A program made the position numbers and the translations under genes. A stretch of DNA of 64,000 bases from JAWLCQ01 sp041687095 (GTDB lineage Bacteria; Planctomycetota; Phycisphaerae; SM23-33). The notes beneath the pieces were generated by a model. The model was not told where the DNA came from and did not search any database. It saw only the letters and a list, made by a program, of their open reading frames with translations. The stretch covers positions 1 to 64,000 of the forward strand of contig JAWLCQ010000004.1 of NCBI GenBank assembly GCA_041687095.1, in the 5' to 3' direction. This document shows, in pieces, positions 23,751 through 34,300 of this stretch. Within the stretch, counting starts at the first letter, position 1. Every line of letters begins with the position of its first letter.

Positions 23751-25097
23751 ATGGCAGACGACAAAGTGAAGATCATCTTCGACACGGACATCGGTTCGGA
23801 CATCGACGACGCGGTCGCCCTGGCGTACCTGCTATCGCAGCCGCGATGCGAACTGCTGGGCATCACCACCGTCACGGGCGAGCCCCTCAAGCGGGCCGAG
23901 ATGGCGTCGGCGGTCTGCCGCACCGTCGGGCGCGACGACATCCCCATCCACTCCGGGTGCGCCCAGTCCATGCTCATCCGCATGCGCCAGGATAAGGCCC
24001 CGCAGGCGGACGCCCTGGGCGGTTGGGACCGGCGGACCGACTTCGCCCCCAACACCGCCATCGAGTTCCTCCGCACCACCATCCGCGCCCACCCCGGGGA
24101 GATCACGCTGCTGGCCGTCGGGCCCATGACCAATCTCGGGGTGCTGTTCGCCCTCGACCCCGAGATCCCCGCCCTGCTCAAGGACCTCGTCCTCATGTGC
24201 GGGCGGTTCTTCACGTGGATGGGCGGGGAGTGGAACGCCATCGGCGACCCGCACGCGACGGCCATCGTGTACGGCAACGGCCAGCAGGCCCGCCCCCCGC
24301 ACCACGTGAGCTTCGGGCTCGACGTGACCACCCAGTGCACCCTGCCCGCCGACGAGTGCCGCCAACGTTTCACCGCCAAGGTCCTCAAGCCCGTCAAGGA
24401 CTTCGCCGAGGTCTGGTTCAAGCACCGCCCCCACATCACCTTCCACGACCCCCTGGCGGCCGCCTGCGTCTTCGAGCCTGACATCTGCACGTACAAGCAG
24501 GGCTTCGTCCGCGTCCCGCTGGCCGACCCGACCGCCGGGTGGACGCTGTTCAACGAGGGCAGCCAGGACAAGGCCCATACCGTCGCCCGCGACGTGGACA
24601 GCAAGCGGTTCTTCGAGCACTACTTCGACCTGGTGAAGTCGGCCGGGTCGCACCGCGGTTGCATGGATGGGGGGGGGGGGGCAGCCGGGGGATGCCCCGC
24701 CCCCACGCGTTTTCCCGATCGCCACGACCAGGCCCCCGCGAGCCGCCCTCGCCCCCCCGCTTTCGACAGGTTCATCTCCGTCATACGCATCCCGTTTGAT
24801 TCCTACGCGGGTGCCGCGGTTTGCGCAGCGAAGCGGCTTGCCTCGTCGGAGCCCTGGCGGAGACGGGAACAACCACGTCAAGCCGACGGTGCGCACGAAC
24901 TGCTTGGGATGCGTATCCCGCCTTCGCGGCTGGCTGGAGGCCTGAAGGGTCACCATCAAACAAAACGCCCGCAGGCGAATGCCCGCGGGCGTTTTGCGGT
25001 CCGGAAGAACCCTGTCCAAAAGCGTCGAGACAGCCGACCCAGGGATTCGAACCCTGAACCTCAGCTTTACGAAAGCTGTGCTCTACCGTTGAGCTAG
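23751..25097 (+). CDS. Nucleoside hydrolase with an aberrant C-terminal extension
   Basis: A 448-residue frame. Residues 1-298 are a complete inosine-uridine-type nucleoside hydrolase: FDTDIGSDIDDAVAL (10-24) is the calcium-binding signature, LLAVGPMTNLG and TFHDPLAAA give other active-site segments. The enzyme releases ribose from purine or pyrimidine nucleosides. Family members end near this point. Here the frame continues for about 150 low-complexity residues after a 13-G run, through a terminator hairpin and antisense into the tRNA-Thr gene, which cannot be ancestral. Loss of the true stop, or a sequence error in the G run, is likely. ATG 23751 was preferred over an in-frame GTG 12 bases upstream because GGAG is well placed. 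Confidence 0.8.
   Translation: MADDKVKIIFDTDIGSDIDDAVALAYLLSQPRCELLGITTVTGEPLKRAEMASAVCRTVGRDDIPIHSGCAQSMLIRMRQDKAPQADALGGWDRRTDFAPNTAIEFLRTTIRAHPGEITLLAVGPMTNLGVLFALDPEIPALLKDLVLMCGRFFTWMGGEWNAIGDPHATAIVYGNGQQARPPHHVSFGLDVTTQCTLPADECRQRFTAKVLKPVKDFAEVWFKHRPHITFHDPLAAACVFEPDICTYKQGFVRVPLADPTAGWTLFNEGSQDKAHTVARDVDSKRFFEHYFDLVKSAGSHRGCMDGGGGAAGGCPAPTRFPDRHDQAPASRPRPPAFDRFISVIRIPFDSYAGAAVCAAKRLASSEPWRRREQPRQADGAHELLGMRIPPSRLAGGLKGHHQTKRPQANARGRFAVRKNPVQKRRDSRPRDSNPEPQLYESCALPLS
24669..24681. repeat. 13-base G homopolymer
   Basis: Lies just after the conserved end of the nucleoside hydrolase domain. A length change here would move the tail into frames that stop near 24799 or 24945. It may be an assembly error or a slippage-prone site. 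Confidence 0.7.
24962..24995 (-). terminator. Bidirectional intrinsic terminator
   Basis: AAAACGCCCGC and GCGGGCGTTTT form an 11-base stem with A and T runs on either side, so it can work in both directions. On the minus strand it lies 37 bases past the tRNA-Thr 3' end; on the plus strand it would end the nucleoside hydrolase mRNA. Confidence 0.8.
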
Positions 25098-25103
25098 GTC
25101 GGC
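25032..25103 (-). tRNA. tRNA-Thr (anticodon CGU)
   Basis: Read on the minus strand it folds as a full cloverleaf: acceptor GCCGACC/GGTCGGC, D arm GCTC/GAGC, anticodon stem CAGCT/AGCTG around loop TTCGTAA (anticodon CGT, decoding ACG), T arm CAGGG-TTCGAAT-CCCTG, discriminator T. No CCA is encoded. It has its own strong promoter and terminator. It sits beside a recombinase remnant and a foreign-looking gene. Confidence 0.96.
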
Positions 25104-25162
25104 AAACTTCGTACCGCCGCACGGCGGCGGGCCTGCACGCGGGCCCACGGCCCATGGCCACT

Positions 25163-25191
25163 ACTGTATCGCTCGACGCCAGTACGGTCAA
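25163..25191 (-). promoter_or_regulatory. Promoter of tRNA-Thr
   Basis: On the minus strand: TTGACC, 17-base spacer, TACAGT. The transcript would start near 25155, giving a leader of about 50 bases before the mature tRNA. Confidence 0.7.
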
Positions 25192-25201
25192 GTAGGTTGC
25201 G

Positions 25202-25613
25202 AAGCATTACCGCAGTGTTCATCGCAAACGCGCCGAGACGGCAGAAACCACCGCGCACTGGTTCCCGGACTGCCTCCGCACCGTCAAGGACTTCGCGGGG
25301 TTTGTCGGCAGTGAGCGAGTGGTCGGGGACCTCCGCCGTCGGCGAGGAGTTCGACAAGATCCTGGCCAAGCTGGGGTTCAAGCGCAAGGGCTTGGGCTTC
25401 TATGCCCCCCGCCACACCTTCCGCACCTGGGCCGATGAGACCCAAGGGACACCGCGATCAGGGCGAGGAAGCTCAGGGGCATCGACAGGATGGCCGGTTG
25501 CCCCAGGAGGGAACCCAACCGATGGCCGCCGGAGGTCGTGGAGCATGAACATGTCGGGGTCCGCCAGGATGATCCCTCGCGATGCCGCAGTGCCGATCAG
25601 GGTCGAGGCCCCC

Positions 25614-25619
<6 letters not shown>
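25202..25619 (+). pseudogene. Degraded tyrosine recombinase (integrase)
   Basis: One frame contains GEEFDKILAKLGFK and GFYAPRHTFRTWADET, which resembles the catalytic R-H box region of planctomycete phage-type integrases (usually GFYxLRHTFxT). Upstream, a different frame reads KHYRSVHRKRAETAETTAHW and may be an earlier part. There is no N-terminal domain, no catalytic Tyr region, and the tail is Gly/Pro/Arg-rich. I read it as a frame-shifted remnant whose 3' end touches the DAHP synthase gene. It could be a chance match, but the match is good and the position beside a tRNA gene is typical. Confidence 0.5.
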
Positions 25620-26675
<1,056 letters not shown>

Positions 26676-27122
26676 CCTCTTCCTTGCCGGGCCTACCACC
26701 CCGCCGTGCGCATGCCTAGGAATAGCATCCCGAGCCCCCCGCTGTCACGCATGACGTCCCCTCGCACCGAGCCCTCCACCATCGCCAGGGTCGGCGAACG
26801 CTTGACAATCGTGCGTCGCCCGCAGTTGGCCTCGCCCGTGCAGGTGCGGAAGACGCCCAAGTCCCTCCCACTGGCGGCGCGGACGGCGAACGTGCATCGA
26901 GCGGCGAGCCTGGCGCTGTGCAACGGGGGCATCACCGAGCGGCGGCGGACGAGCACCCCCCCGACCGTCTGTCCATCCACACCCACATCGACCTGTCCGA
27001 CACGGCCCGTGCCATCGCGGCACTGCCGGGGATATGGGAATGGCAGGAATCGGGGCACACAGGTCTTTCGCGCCCGACCATCCGATCCGTCGGCCGAAAC
27101 GCGTGAAGGTCCCCGGTTCCAC
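26676..27122. other. Gene-free stretch
   Basis: I see no convincing gene, repeat or RNA. Open frames here have compositions typical of non-coding GC-rich DNA. It must contain the promoter of the DAHP synthase gene, which I could not locate. Confidence 0.5.
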
Positions 27123-30095
27123 TCAACGCTTGCCCGTCTCCTTCTTCCCTTCCCTCACCATGCGGATTCGGGAACGTCCGGCGTCGGATTGCTCGGTGGC
27201 GTTGTGCTCCTGGACGTAGGTGCCGGGGCGGTGGAACTCGAAGACGGTGTGCTCCTCCTCCAGGGGCGGCTGCCAGAACAGGGCGTGGTTACGGCGGAAG
27301 ACGAGGAGGTCTGCGCCCGGCTCGACGGTGAAGGCGGCGTGAGCGGGACTGCGGACCATGTTGCACTCGACGAGAGTCCCGACGATCTCGCGGGGCCCCT
27401 CCCCCCCGCCGCTGCCCTTGGCGAGGAACCCGTGGCCGCGGAGGTCGTGGAAGGTGTTCTGTCGCATGACGGTCCCGAGGATCAGCGGGAAGCCCGCGGG
27501 GAGTTTCGGGTCGCCTCCGGCGCTGACGATCCCCCCGTCCGTGGTCCCTTCAACGGAATTGTCCTCGAAGGTATTGAAGTACGACGGTCCGACCCCGCGA
27601 TTCCACGTCCGTCGCTGCGAGGAGGCGAGCGTCGCCCGCGAGGCGTGCAGCGAGATGCCCCCGCGGCGCTGGTCGGCGACGGTGTTTCCGGCCACGACGT
27701 TCTCGATGCAGGTGAACCAGAGCTGCACCCCGGACATCCCGTTCCGCAGGTCGTTGGCGAGAATCAGGTTGCGGTAGAACAGCGTGGTGACCAGGATGCG
27801 GGAGTCGGGGTCGGGCTCGACGCGCCAGGGGCGGTCGAGGTGCAGCACGTGCCCCTCGCGGGCAACGACGCGCCGCGTCTGCCCGAACCCCTCGCCCTCC
27901 AGGACGACCACGTAGTACTGCTCGGTGGGGGTCTGGAAGACCCCGTCGCTCTCGGAGGCGGGCGGGGGCAGCAGGGGAGTTTCGCGCCCCTCCGAATCGG
28001 TCGGCAGCGAGTGGCGGAGGGTGGAACCGAGGTTCGCTTCGGGCGTGGGGGGAACGGAGGCGGGGAGCGTCACGGACGCCGCACCGACGTCCGCGGGATG
28101 CCCCAGGAACGCGTACTCCTGGCAGGCCTCCAGCAGGAGCGTCTCCCCGACGTTCTGGTCCGTGCCGGGCAGGCCCATGAACCGCGCCCGCTCGGTGCGA
28201 TTGCGGGCGATGCAGTTGTTGGACACGGACCCATGCCCCGTGCTCAGCCAGATCATCCGGCGGTTGCCGGCGCTGCCCTCGGAGCGGGCGGGCGGCGCGG
28301 CGACAACGTTGTCGGCGATCACGCACTGCTCGATGATGTTCTGCCGCCCGAGGATCGTACCCTCCGCACCGCCCCCAAACCGCCGCTGGGGCACGAGACG
28401 GTTGTCGCGGACGTGGCACTGGCGAACGCCCGCGAGGTACACCGGGACGCGCCCCCACAGCTCGCAGCCGCGGACCTGCGCCCCGTGGGCGTAGCGCAGG
28501 TGTACCGCGCGGTTCTCCATCCGCTTGCCCTCGATGCCCGTCACGCGGACGCCGACCAGGCGGGCGCCGCGCAGCCAGCGGGGGAACTGCCCGTGCTGGA
28601 ACAGCACGCCCGTGTCGATGCGAGGCGAGCCTTCGACCGCGACCGCCTCCAGGGACGCGCCATCCCCCTCCAGATGCACCGCCACCCGCGGGGCGCCGGG
28701 CACGTCCCCGTGGGCCAGGACGTGCCGCGTGACGTTCTCCCCCTGCAGCACGATCCGCCCCGGGGCGGGCGAGGGGTCGGTTTCGTCGCTCGGGTCGTCG
28801 TCCGGATCGGACGCGAGCACCAGGGCGCGGACGATCACGCCCGTCCCCTCGGGCTCCTCCCAGACCATAGGATGGGCGCCTTCTTTCAGCTCGATGCTCC
28901 CGGCACGCCCCCAGCGGAAGCGTCCCCATCCGCCGGTGTGGGGGAGGGGGGCGAGGTCGACGGGCTCGTCCCTTCCGGACTTGAGGCGGCTGATGGCCTT
29001 CTGCCCAAGGGGGCCGCCGAGGGCGTACTGCACCCAAACGGTCCGCACGCCGCCCTTGGGCACGTCTGGATGGAAGTGCAACTGGTCGGGCCGGTTGCCC
29101 GGCCCGGAGGGGCCCGCCTGCCAGGCGTCGGGGGTCGCCAGGGCGTAGGCGTCGGTGTCGGCCCCGTCGAAGGCGAACTGCGTGCGGTCTGCCCCCGCAC
29201 CGCGGATGGTGACCCCTGCGGGAATGGCGAGCGTGCGCTTCAACGCGATCCGTCCCGGAGGAAGCTGGACGACGGCGGGGGCCTGGCGGGCGGCCGACGC
29301 GACGGCGTCGCGCAGGGCGGACTCGGTGAGTTCGCTCACGGTGAGGACGCCGGGGGCGGTGGGGGGAACGACGCGGACGCGGAGCGGGTTGGACCACCCC
29401 AGCGCCCCGCCCTTGCCCGTGTGGACCCAGAGGCGGTACTCGCGGGTGTCGGCGTGCGACCCGGCGGGCAGTACGGCGGCGATGCGGTACTTGTCGCACC
29501 CGGTGACCTGAAGCCACGCCCCTTCGCCCCCGTCGGTGGGTTGGGCGTAGACGTGGGCGCGGTCGAAGTCCGGCCGGCGGGCGAGATTCCGCCCGTAGAT
29601 CTCGATCGTGTCCCCGGGGGCGCAGGTGTCGGGGGTCGCCCACCAGGCCTCCGGTGCGTTCAGGACGAGGGGGCGCGAGCGCAGCCCGTTCCCGTCGCGG
29701 GCCCACACAACGAAGATCCCGTCGTACGCCACTTGGGGGATGGTGACGGCCTGGTATTGCCCGGTCGCGAACTGCACCTGGAGCGGCCAGAGCTGCCCCC
29801 CGCTCGCCCCGTCACTCTCTCCCCACCCCTCGGCCGTCCCGTCGAGGCCCTCCCCGACGAGCAGGAGCGTCTGGTCCGGTCCGGCGTCGCCGGTCGCGGC
29901 GAAGATCACCGGTGCGTTCGCGTCCGCGTCATGCTGCGGGGGTTGGAAGGGCAGGCCGGGGGGCGAGACCCGGACGACGTCGTCCGGAGCCGTCAACGGG
30001 TGCGCGGGCGTTTGGGCCTGCGCGTGGGGGGTGGGGTCCATGGGTACGGTTCCTGTCGTTAGTGCCATCAGCACGATCGGCCAAGCACGTCGCAT
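27123..30095 (-). CDS. Secreted parallel beta-helix (pectate-lyase-like) protein
   Basis: A 990-residue protein with a signal peptide (MRRAWPIVLMALTTG, cut near AQA-QT). Residues about 60-250 are beta-sandwich modules (IEIYGRNLARRPDFDRAHVY, YRLWVHTGKGGALGWSNPL). From about 260 it becomes a right-handed beta-helix, with rungs such as ENVVAGNTVADQRRGGISLHA and HVRDNRLVPQ. This fold is used by polysaccharide lyases and by phage or surface adhesins; no lyase catalytic set can be assigned. The N-terminal modules resemble those of the giant protein at 40-54.6 kb (AWWGSNAGTRGDTVSVFGRN versus AWWATPDTCAPGDTIEIYGRN), so the two are paralogous there. GGAGG stands five bases before the ATG. Confidence 0.8.
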   Translation of the reverse strand: MRRAWPIVLMALTTGTVPMDPTPHAQAQTPAHPLTAPDDVVRVSPPGLPFQPPQHDADANAPVIFAATGDAGPDQTLLLVGEGLDGTAEGWGESDGASGGQLWPLQVQFATGQYQAVTIPQVAYDGIFVVWARDGNGLRSRPLVLNAPEAWWATPDTCAPGDTIEIYGRNLARRPDFDRAHVYAQPTDGGEGAWLQVTGCDKYRIAAVLPAGSHADTREYRLWVHTGKGGALGWSNPLRVRVVPPTAPGVLTVSELTESALRDAVASAARQAPAVVQLPPGRIALKRTLAIPAGVTIRGAGADRTQFAFDGADTDAYALATPDAWQAGPSGPGNRPDQLHFHPDVPKGGVRTVWVQYALGGPLGQKAISRLKSGRDEPVDLAPLPHTGGWGRFRWGRAGSIELKEGAHPMVWEEPEGTGVIVRALVLASDPDDDPSDETDPSPAPGRIVLQGENVTRHVLAHGDVPGAPRVAVHLEGDGASLEAVAVEGSPRIDTGVLFQHGQFPRWLRGARLVGVRVTGIEGKRMENRAVHLRYAHGAQVRGCELWGRVPVYLAGVRQCHVRDNRLVPQRRFGGGAEGTILGRQNIIEQCVIADNVVAAPPARSEGSAGNRRMIWLSTGHGSVSNNCIARNRTERARFMGLPGTDQNVGETLLLEACQEYAFLGHPADVGAASVTLPASVPPTPEANLGSTLRHSLPTDSEGRETPLLPPPASESDGVFQTPTEQYYVVVLEGEGFGQTRRVVAREGHVLHLDRPWRVEPDPDSRILVTTLFYRNLILANDLRNGMSGVQLWFTCIENVVAGNTVADQRRGGISLHASRATLASSQRRTWNRGVGPSYFNTFEDNSVEGTTDGGIVSAGGDPKLPAGFPLILGTVMRQNTFHDLRGHGFLAKGSGGGEGPREIVGTLVECNMVRSPAHAAFTVEPGADLLVFRRNHALFWQPPLEEEHTVFEFHRPGTYVQEHNATEQSDAGRSRIRMVREGKKETGKR

Positions 30096-30222
30096 GTCGC
30101 CTCCGTGACCGCCGGGGCCTTCTTGCCGGTTCCCAGCCGTGGAGACCGCAAGGGCCGCGGAATACGCAGACCCGGGAGAGCGAAGGCAACCGGCCCCTCC
30201 GTCCTCTCCGGAACTCGGGGAT

Positions 30223-30251
30223 AGCATACCCGACTCCTGCATGCCGGTGAA
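30223..30251 (-). promoter_or_regulatory. Candidate promoter of the beta-helix gene
   Basis: On the minus strand TTCACC, 17 bases, TATGCT; four of six consensus matches in each box. The transcript would start about 120 bases before the ATG. Confidence 0.4.
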
Positions 30252-30685
30252 GGCGTTGCAGCGCGAGAGACGTTCGGAGACCTGCCGTGACCGCAGCACA
30301 GTGTAGGGCATGTCCGTGCCCCCAGTCGGCCCGAACTCCAGGCGCAGGAAGATGGCGGACCTGGAGAAGGAAGCCCCACGTGGCGGTGGCAAGGTCGTGG
30401 AGGCCGACAGTGACTGCAGCCCCCCGGGTCGCTCGTGGTGTTTCCGGCCTCCGCGTCGAATTCCCCGCCGGTTCTCAGCCGATCACTCCGGCACGATCGG
30501 CAAGGCCGAGCAGGTCCACCGTCAGCAGGGGGGCTCCGAACGTCGAAACCAGAACTCATCCGCTTGCCCGGGGGCCGGTCCGGCGACGGCAGCGGGGAAA
30601 GGCGAACGGCACCGCCTGCGCAGCGGCGCCGCCGCCGTAGCGTGCTCCACGCCCCCGGGCAACCGGACGATTCCCCCGTCGACGT
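30252..30685. other. Gene-free stretch downstream of a truncated gene
   Basis: No credible coding region or repeat is seen. It lies where the missing C-terminal part of the adjacent truncated minus-strand gene would be expected, so it may be replaced or heavily decayed DNA. Confidence 0.4.
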
Positions 30686-31078
30686 TCAGCACATGGGGCT
30701 CTCCACCACGGGCGCCAGCACGATGACGAACGTGCGGGCGGCCTTGCCCTCGGCGATGGCGTGGGCGAGGGCCTGGACGACCTCGGCGCCATGGAGGAAG
30801 CGGTGGAAGTTCGGCAGCACCAGCACCGCCGTCCCCCCCGGCCGGGCCAGGGCCCCCGCCGCCCGGATCGCCGCCACCGGGCCCTGCGCCTCCGGGGCCT
30901 CGGCCGAGGCATCGCCGACCCGCAGTCCACGGTCGACGTCCCAGACCGCCAGGCCCCAGCCGTGCTCCCGGCACAGCCCCGCAATCTCCGCCAGGGCCTC
31001 CTCGTGCTCGAAGCTCCGCACCCACATCCCCGTGAAGGCCGTGGCGATGTACTCGTGAAGGTGCTGCGATAAGCTCAT
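30686..31078 (-). pseudogene. Truncated AAA-type protein, N-terminal part only
   Basis: A 130-residue frame starting MSLSQHLHEYIATAFTG, with WDVDRGLRVG, VLVLPNFHRFLHGAEVVQAL and TFVIVLAPVV. To my recollection this is the beginning of a larger planctomycete AAA-family ATPase that continues after LAPVV for several hundred residues. Here it ends at once with ESPMC and a stop, and no continuation is visible in other frames. GAAAGGA precedes the ATG. It diverges from the Ser/Thr kinase. It may be a pseudogene or a shortened protein still made; the conserved N-terminus suggests recent truncation. Confidence 0.6.
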
Positions 31079-31231
31079 AGGAGTGTGGTCCTTTCGGGTT
31101 GGGGGTTCTTCCTGTGGTCGTTCCGTGACATGCTGCATGCCTCGCAGGCTGACAGGCCCGGGGGCCCCAGGCCTCGCGGGGCATTTCCGGCGGCGTTTGA
31201 CACCCGTGGCGGACAGCGTGTCGGCAAGCGG

Positions 31232-31260
31232 TTGACGGGTGAGGGTTCGTGGGCGATGAT
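31232..31260 (+). promoter_or_regulatory. Candidate promoter of the kinase gene
   Basis: TTGACG, 17-base spacer, GATGAT, about 107 bases before the start codon. A second perfect TTGACA lies at 31197-31202 without a good partner. Confidence 0.4.
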
Positions 31261-31366
31261 TGGCATCAGATCGGCGCATTTCCTTCCCTCCGCCTCGGGG
31301 TTGTGCGGGGCGGGCGGTTGGGCAGAGGGCGGCGGGCAGGGCGAGCGGGCGCATGGGAGCGAGTTC

Positions 31367-34300
31367 ATGGGCGAGGAAATCGATCTTCACGTTGGCGGCT
31401 ACCACCTGACGGAGTCCATCGGCACCGGCGGGATGGGCAGCGTGTTCCGCGCGACCGTCGAGGCCGACGGCAAGCCCGTCCCGCGCGGCAGCACCGTCGC
31501 GGTCAAGCTCCTGCACCCCCACCTGCGGACCATCCCCGAGTTTGTCCAACGCTTCCGACGTGAGGCCCATCTTGCGGCCGCCATCTGTCATCCCAATGTC
31601 GTCCGCGTCCTTGATGAGGGCGAGGACGACCGCAAGCACTACATCGTCATGGAATTCGCGCCAGGCCGAAAGCTCACCGATCTCCTAAAGGCGAACTCCC
31701 CTCTCAGTCCTCAGCAGACTATCGAGATCATGAGCCAGGTCTGCAACGCCCTCCAAGCGGCCCACTGTGTTGAGGACCCGGATGAGCCCGGGCGCATCCG
31801 CAGCCTCGTTCACCGGGACATCAAGCCTGACAACATCGTCATTCAGGATGTATCCGATCGCCCGTTTCCTACAGTCTCCGTCGCCGACGCCAAACCTTCC
31901 GTTGCGCAGCTCCGCGTGAAGCTCCTGGACTTCGGGCTCGCAAAGGATGTTCAAAGCCTTTCGACTGCCCTTAGCCAGAGCGGACAGTCCCTCGGCACTC
32001 CGGCCTACATGTCCCCGGAGCAGTGCCGCGGGGAGGATGTGGACCAACGCTCCGACATCTACTCTCTTGGCGTCGTCGCCTATCACACGATCACCGGCAC
32101 GCAGCCATTCGCCGGCCCCACTACCGTCGCCTACGCCCAGCAGCATGCCGAGGAAATCCCCCCCGACATCCTCAAGCGCAATCCCCTGTGTCCGAATAGC
32201 CTCGCCGACTGCATCTACCGCTGCCTCGCCAAGGACCCCGCCGACCGCTACGCCTCCCCTGCCGAACTCCAATGCGATCTCGCCCGCATCGTCCGAGGCC
32301 AGCCCGTCGCACAGGTCCACCGGTTCCGCAGGAAGGACTCCTTCAACGGTCGCCGGGTCGCCGCCATCGCTGCCTGCACGCTTCTAGTCGCCGCGGCCGT
32401 CGCGGTCGGCGGTTGGATGCTGCTAACGGACACAGCGAGATCCGACCTCGCCCGGGCCATGCAGGAGGCCGAGGCCGCCGTCGCCGCACATGAATACGGA
32501 AGGGCCAGGTCCCTGATGGAAGACGCGATCGCGGCCATTTCGAACCGGTCGGATCGCGATCAACTGATTGCCCCGGCCCAACGCCGCCTGAGTGCGATTG
32601 TGGCCCTGCAGGAGGATGAGCGGGCGAAAGAGGCGCGGTTGGCAAGGGTAGGGCAGCTCATGGGGGAAGCCCGGAAGTTGCTCGTGGAGGGACGCTTGGT
32701 GGAGGCGGGGACTGTCATCCGGAGCGTTCTGGAACTCGACCCCGACAGCAAGCAAGGCCTGCTGCTGCAGAATGAGATTCTCCATCGTTTCCGGCTCGCC
32801 CAGGCGGCCCCCGTCAAAGTGCAAGCCGATACGGCTGTGGAGAGCCTACGGGCGATGGATCTGGCTCGAAGCGAAGGTTTCGAGGGCCTCTTGGAAGCCC
32901 TGGATGCCACCTACCGCTTGGCGGGGACGCTCTTCACGGAGAAGGATTATGGCCTGGCGATAGAGAAGTACCAGGAGGTGATCCGCGAATCTGACCGGTT
33001 GGCCCGCCTGGAGGAGGAGCGGCAGCAAGCGAAGCGGGAACTGGCTCGGGCGCGGGACGCGGAGGATGCAGCTCTGCGAGACGGAGCCGAAGAGGAACCC
33101 GAGTCGCTGTCCGCCCTGGGGCGAGCCCGAAAGGCAAGGATGGCGGGACAGGGGCAATTCCAGAGCCAGCGCTTCGCCGAAGCCGCCGCGACGTGGCAGC
33201 AGTCCAGGGAGGGGTTCGACGAAGCCGGCGAGGCCGCAAGTGGCATTACACGCCTTCGAGACGAGGCGGGAGAAGCGAAGTCGGCAGCAGTTGCGGCGGA
33301 GTCTGCGGCGAGGGGCGCGGGAGCCGAAGGGCTGGAAGGCGCGGTGTCCATATGGTCATCGGCCTGCGCGAAGGCTGCTCGGGCGGAGGCCGCGTACAAG
33401 GCTCGGGAGTATGCGACCGCTGCGGCCGAATGGAAGTCGGCCGAGAGCACGTTCATCGCCGCTCGGGACCTCGCCACCTGCCTTTCTGCGGTGGCGGACG
33501 CCCGAGCGAAGTACCAGGTCACGTTATCCCGATGCGATCAGTCGCTCCTTTGCGAACATGGAGCAGTGGTATGGGAGGAGGTGCAGCAGATCCTCCAGAC
33601 GGCCACGAGCGAGGGAAAGGACTTCAATGAAGCGGTGAAGGCCTACGAGCGAGCCGCAAGCCTTCTTCCGCAAGCCGTGACGGAGGCGCAAATGGTTCAG
33701 GAGGAGGCTCGCTTCGCCTCGCTTCTTCTGGCGGCGCAACGAGCGGCTGAGGTCCTTCCGCCCTTGGGAAACGCGCTTAAGGCCGTGGAAAAGGAGACGC
33801 TGGAGTCCGGCCTGCGCGCCGTGCAGGGAGCCTTGGCGATTCGGCCTGCGGACACAACGGCGGCGGGTCTGAAGGACACACTGGAGTCCTATCTGGCTCT
33901 CCCAAAGGAAATCCAGCTCGAATTGGGTAACGGCGTGCGCATTCCGTTCGTGCTTGTCCCTGCCGGAAAGGCCACGATGGGCAGCTCCGAGACAGAGGGG
34001 GATCGGAAAAGGGACGAGGGCCCCCAGCGCGAGGTGACGATCAGCCAGCCCTTCTACATGGGCGTCTACGAGGTGACGCAGGAGCAGTACGAGGCGGTGA
34101 TGCAAGCGAAGCCCAGCTATTTCCGGGGGGCGAAGAACCCTGTGGACAACGTCTCGTGGCACGATGCGGTGAAGTTCTGCCGGGAGGTGTCCAAGAAGAC
34201 GGGGCGCACGCTTCGTCTGCCCACCGAGGCGGAATGGGAGTACGCCTTTCGGGCAGGCAGCAACACACGATACCACTACGGGCAAGACCCGGATGCACGC

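Noticed and set aside
24962..25103. C-terminal domain of the nucleoside hydrolase encoded over the terminator and tRNA
   Set aside because: The DNA is fully explained by a hairpin terminator and a tRNA cloverleaf on the other strand; the peptide is incidental.
26693..27122. Small minus-strand genes between the DAHP synthase and beta-helix genes
   Set aside because: Frames of about 120 codons exist, but they have no ribosome binding site, no recognisable pattern and overlap each other.
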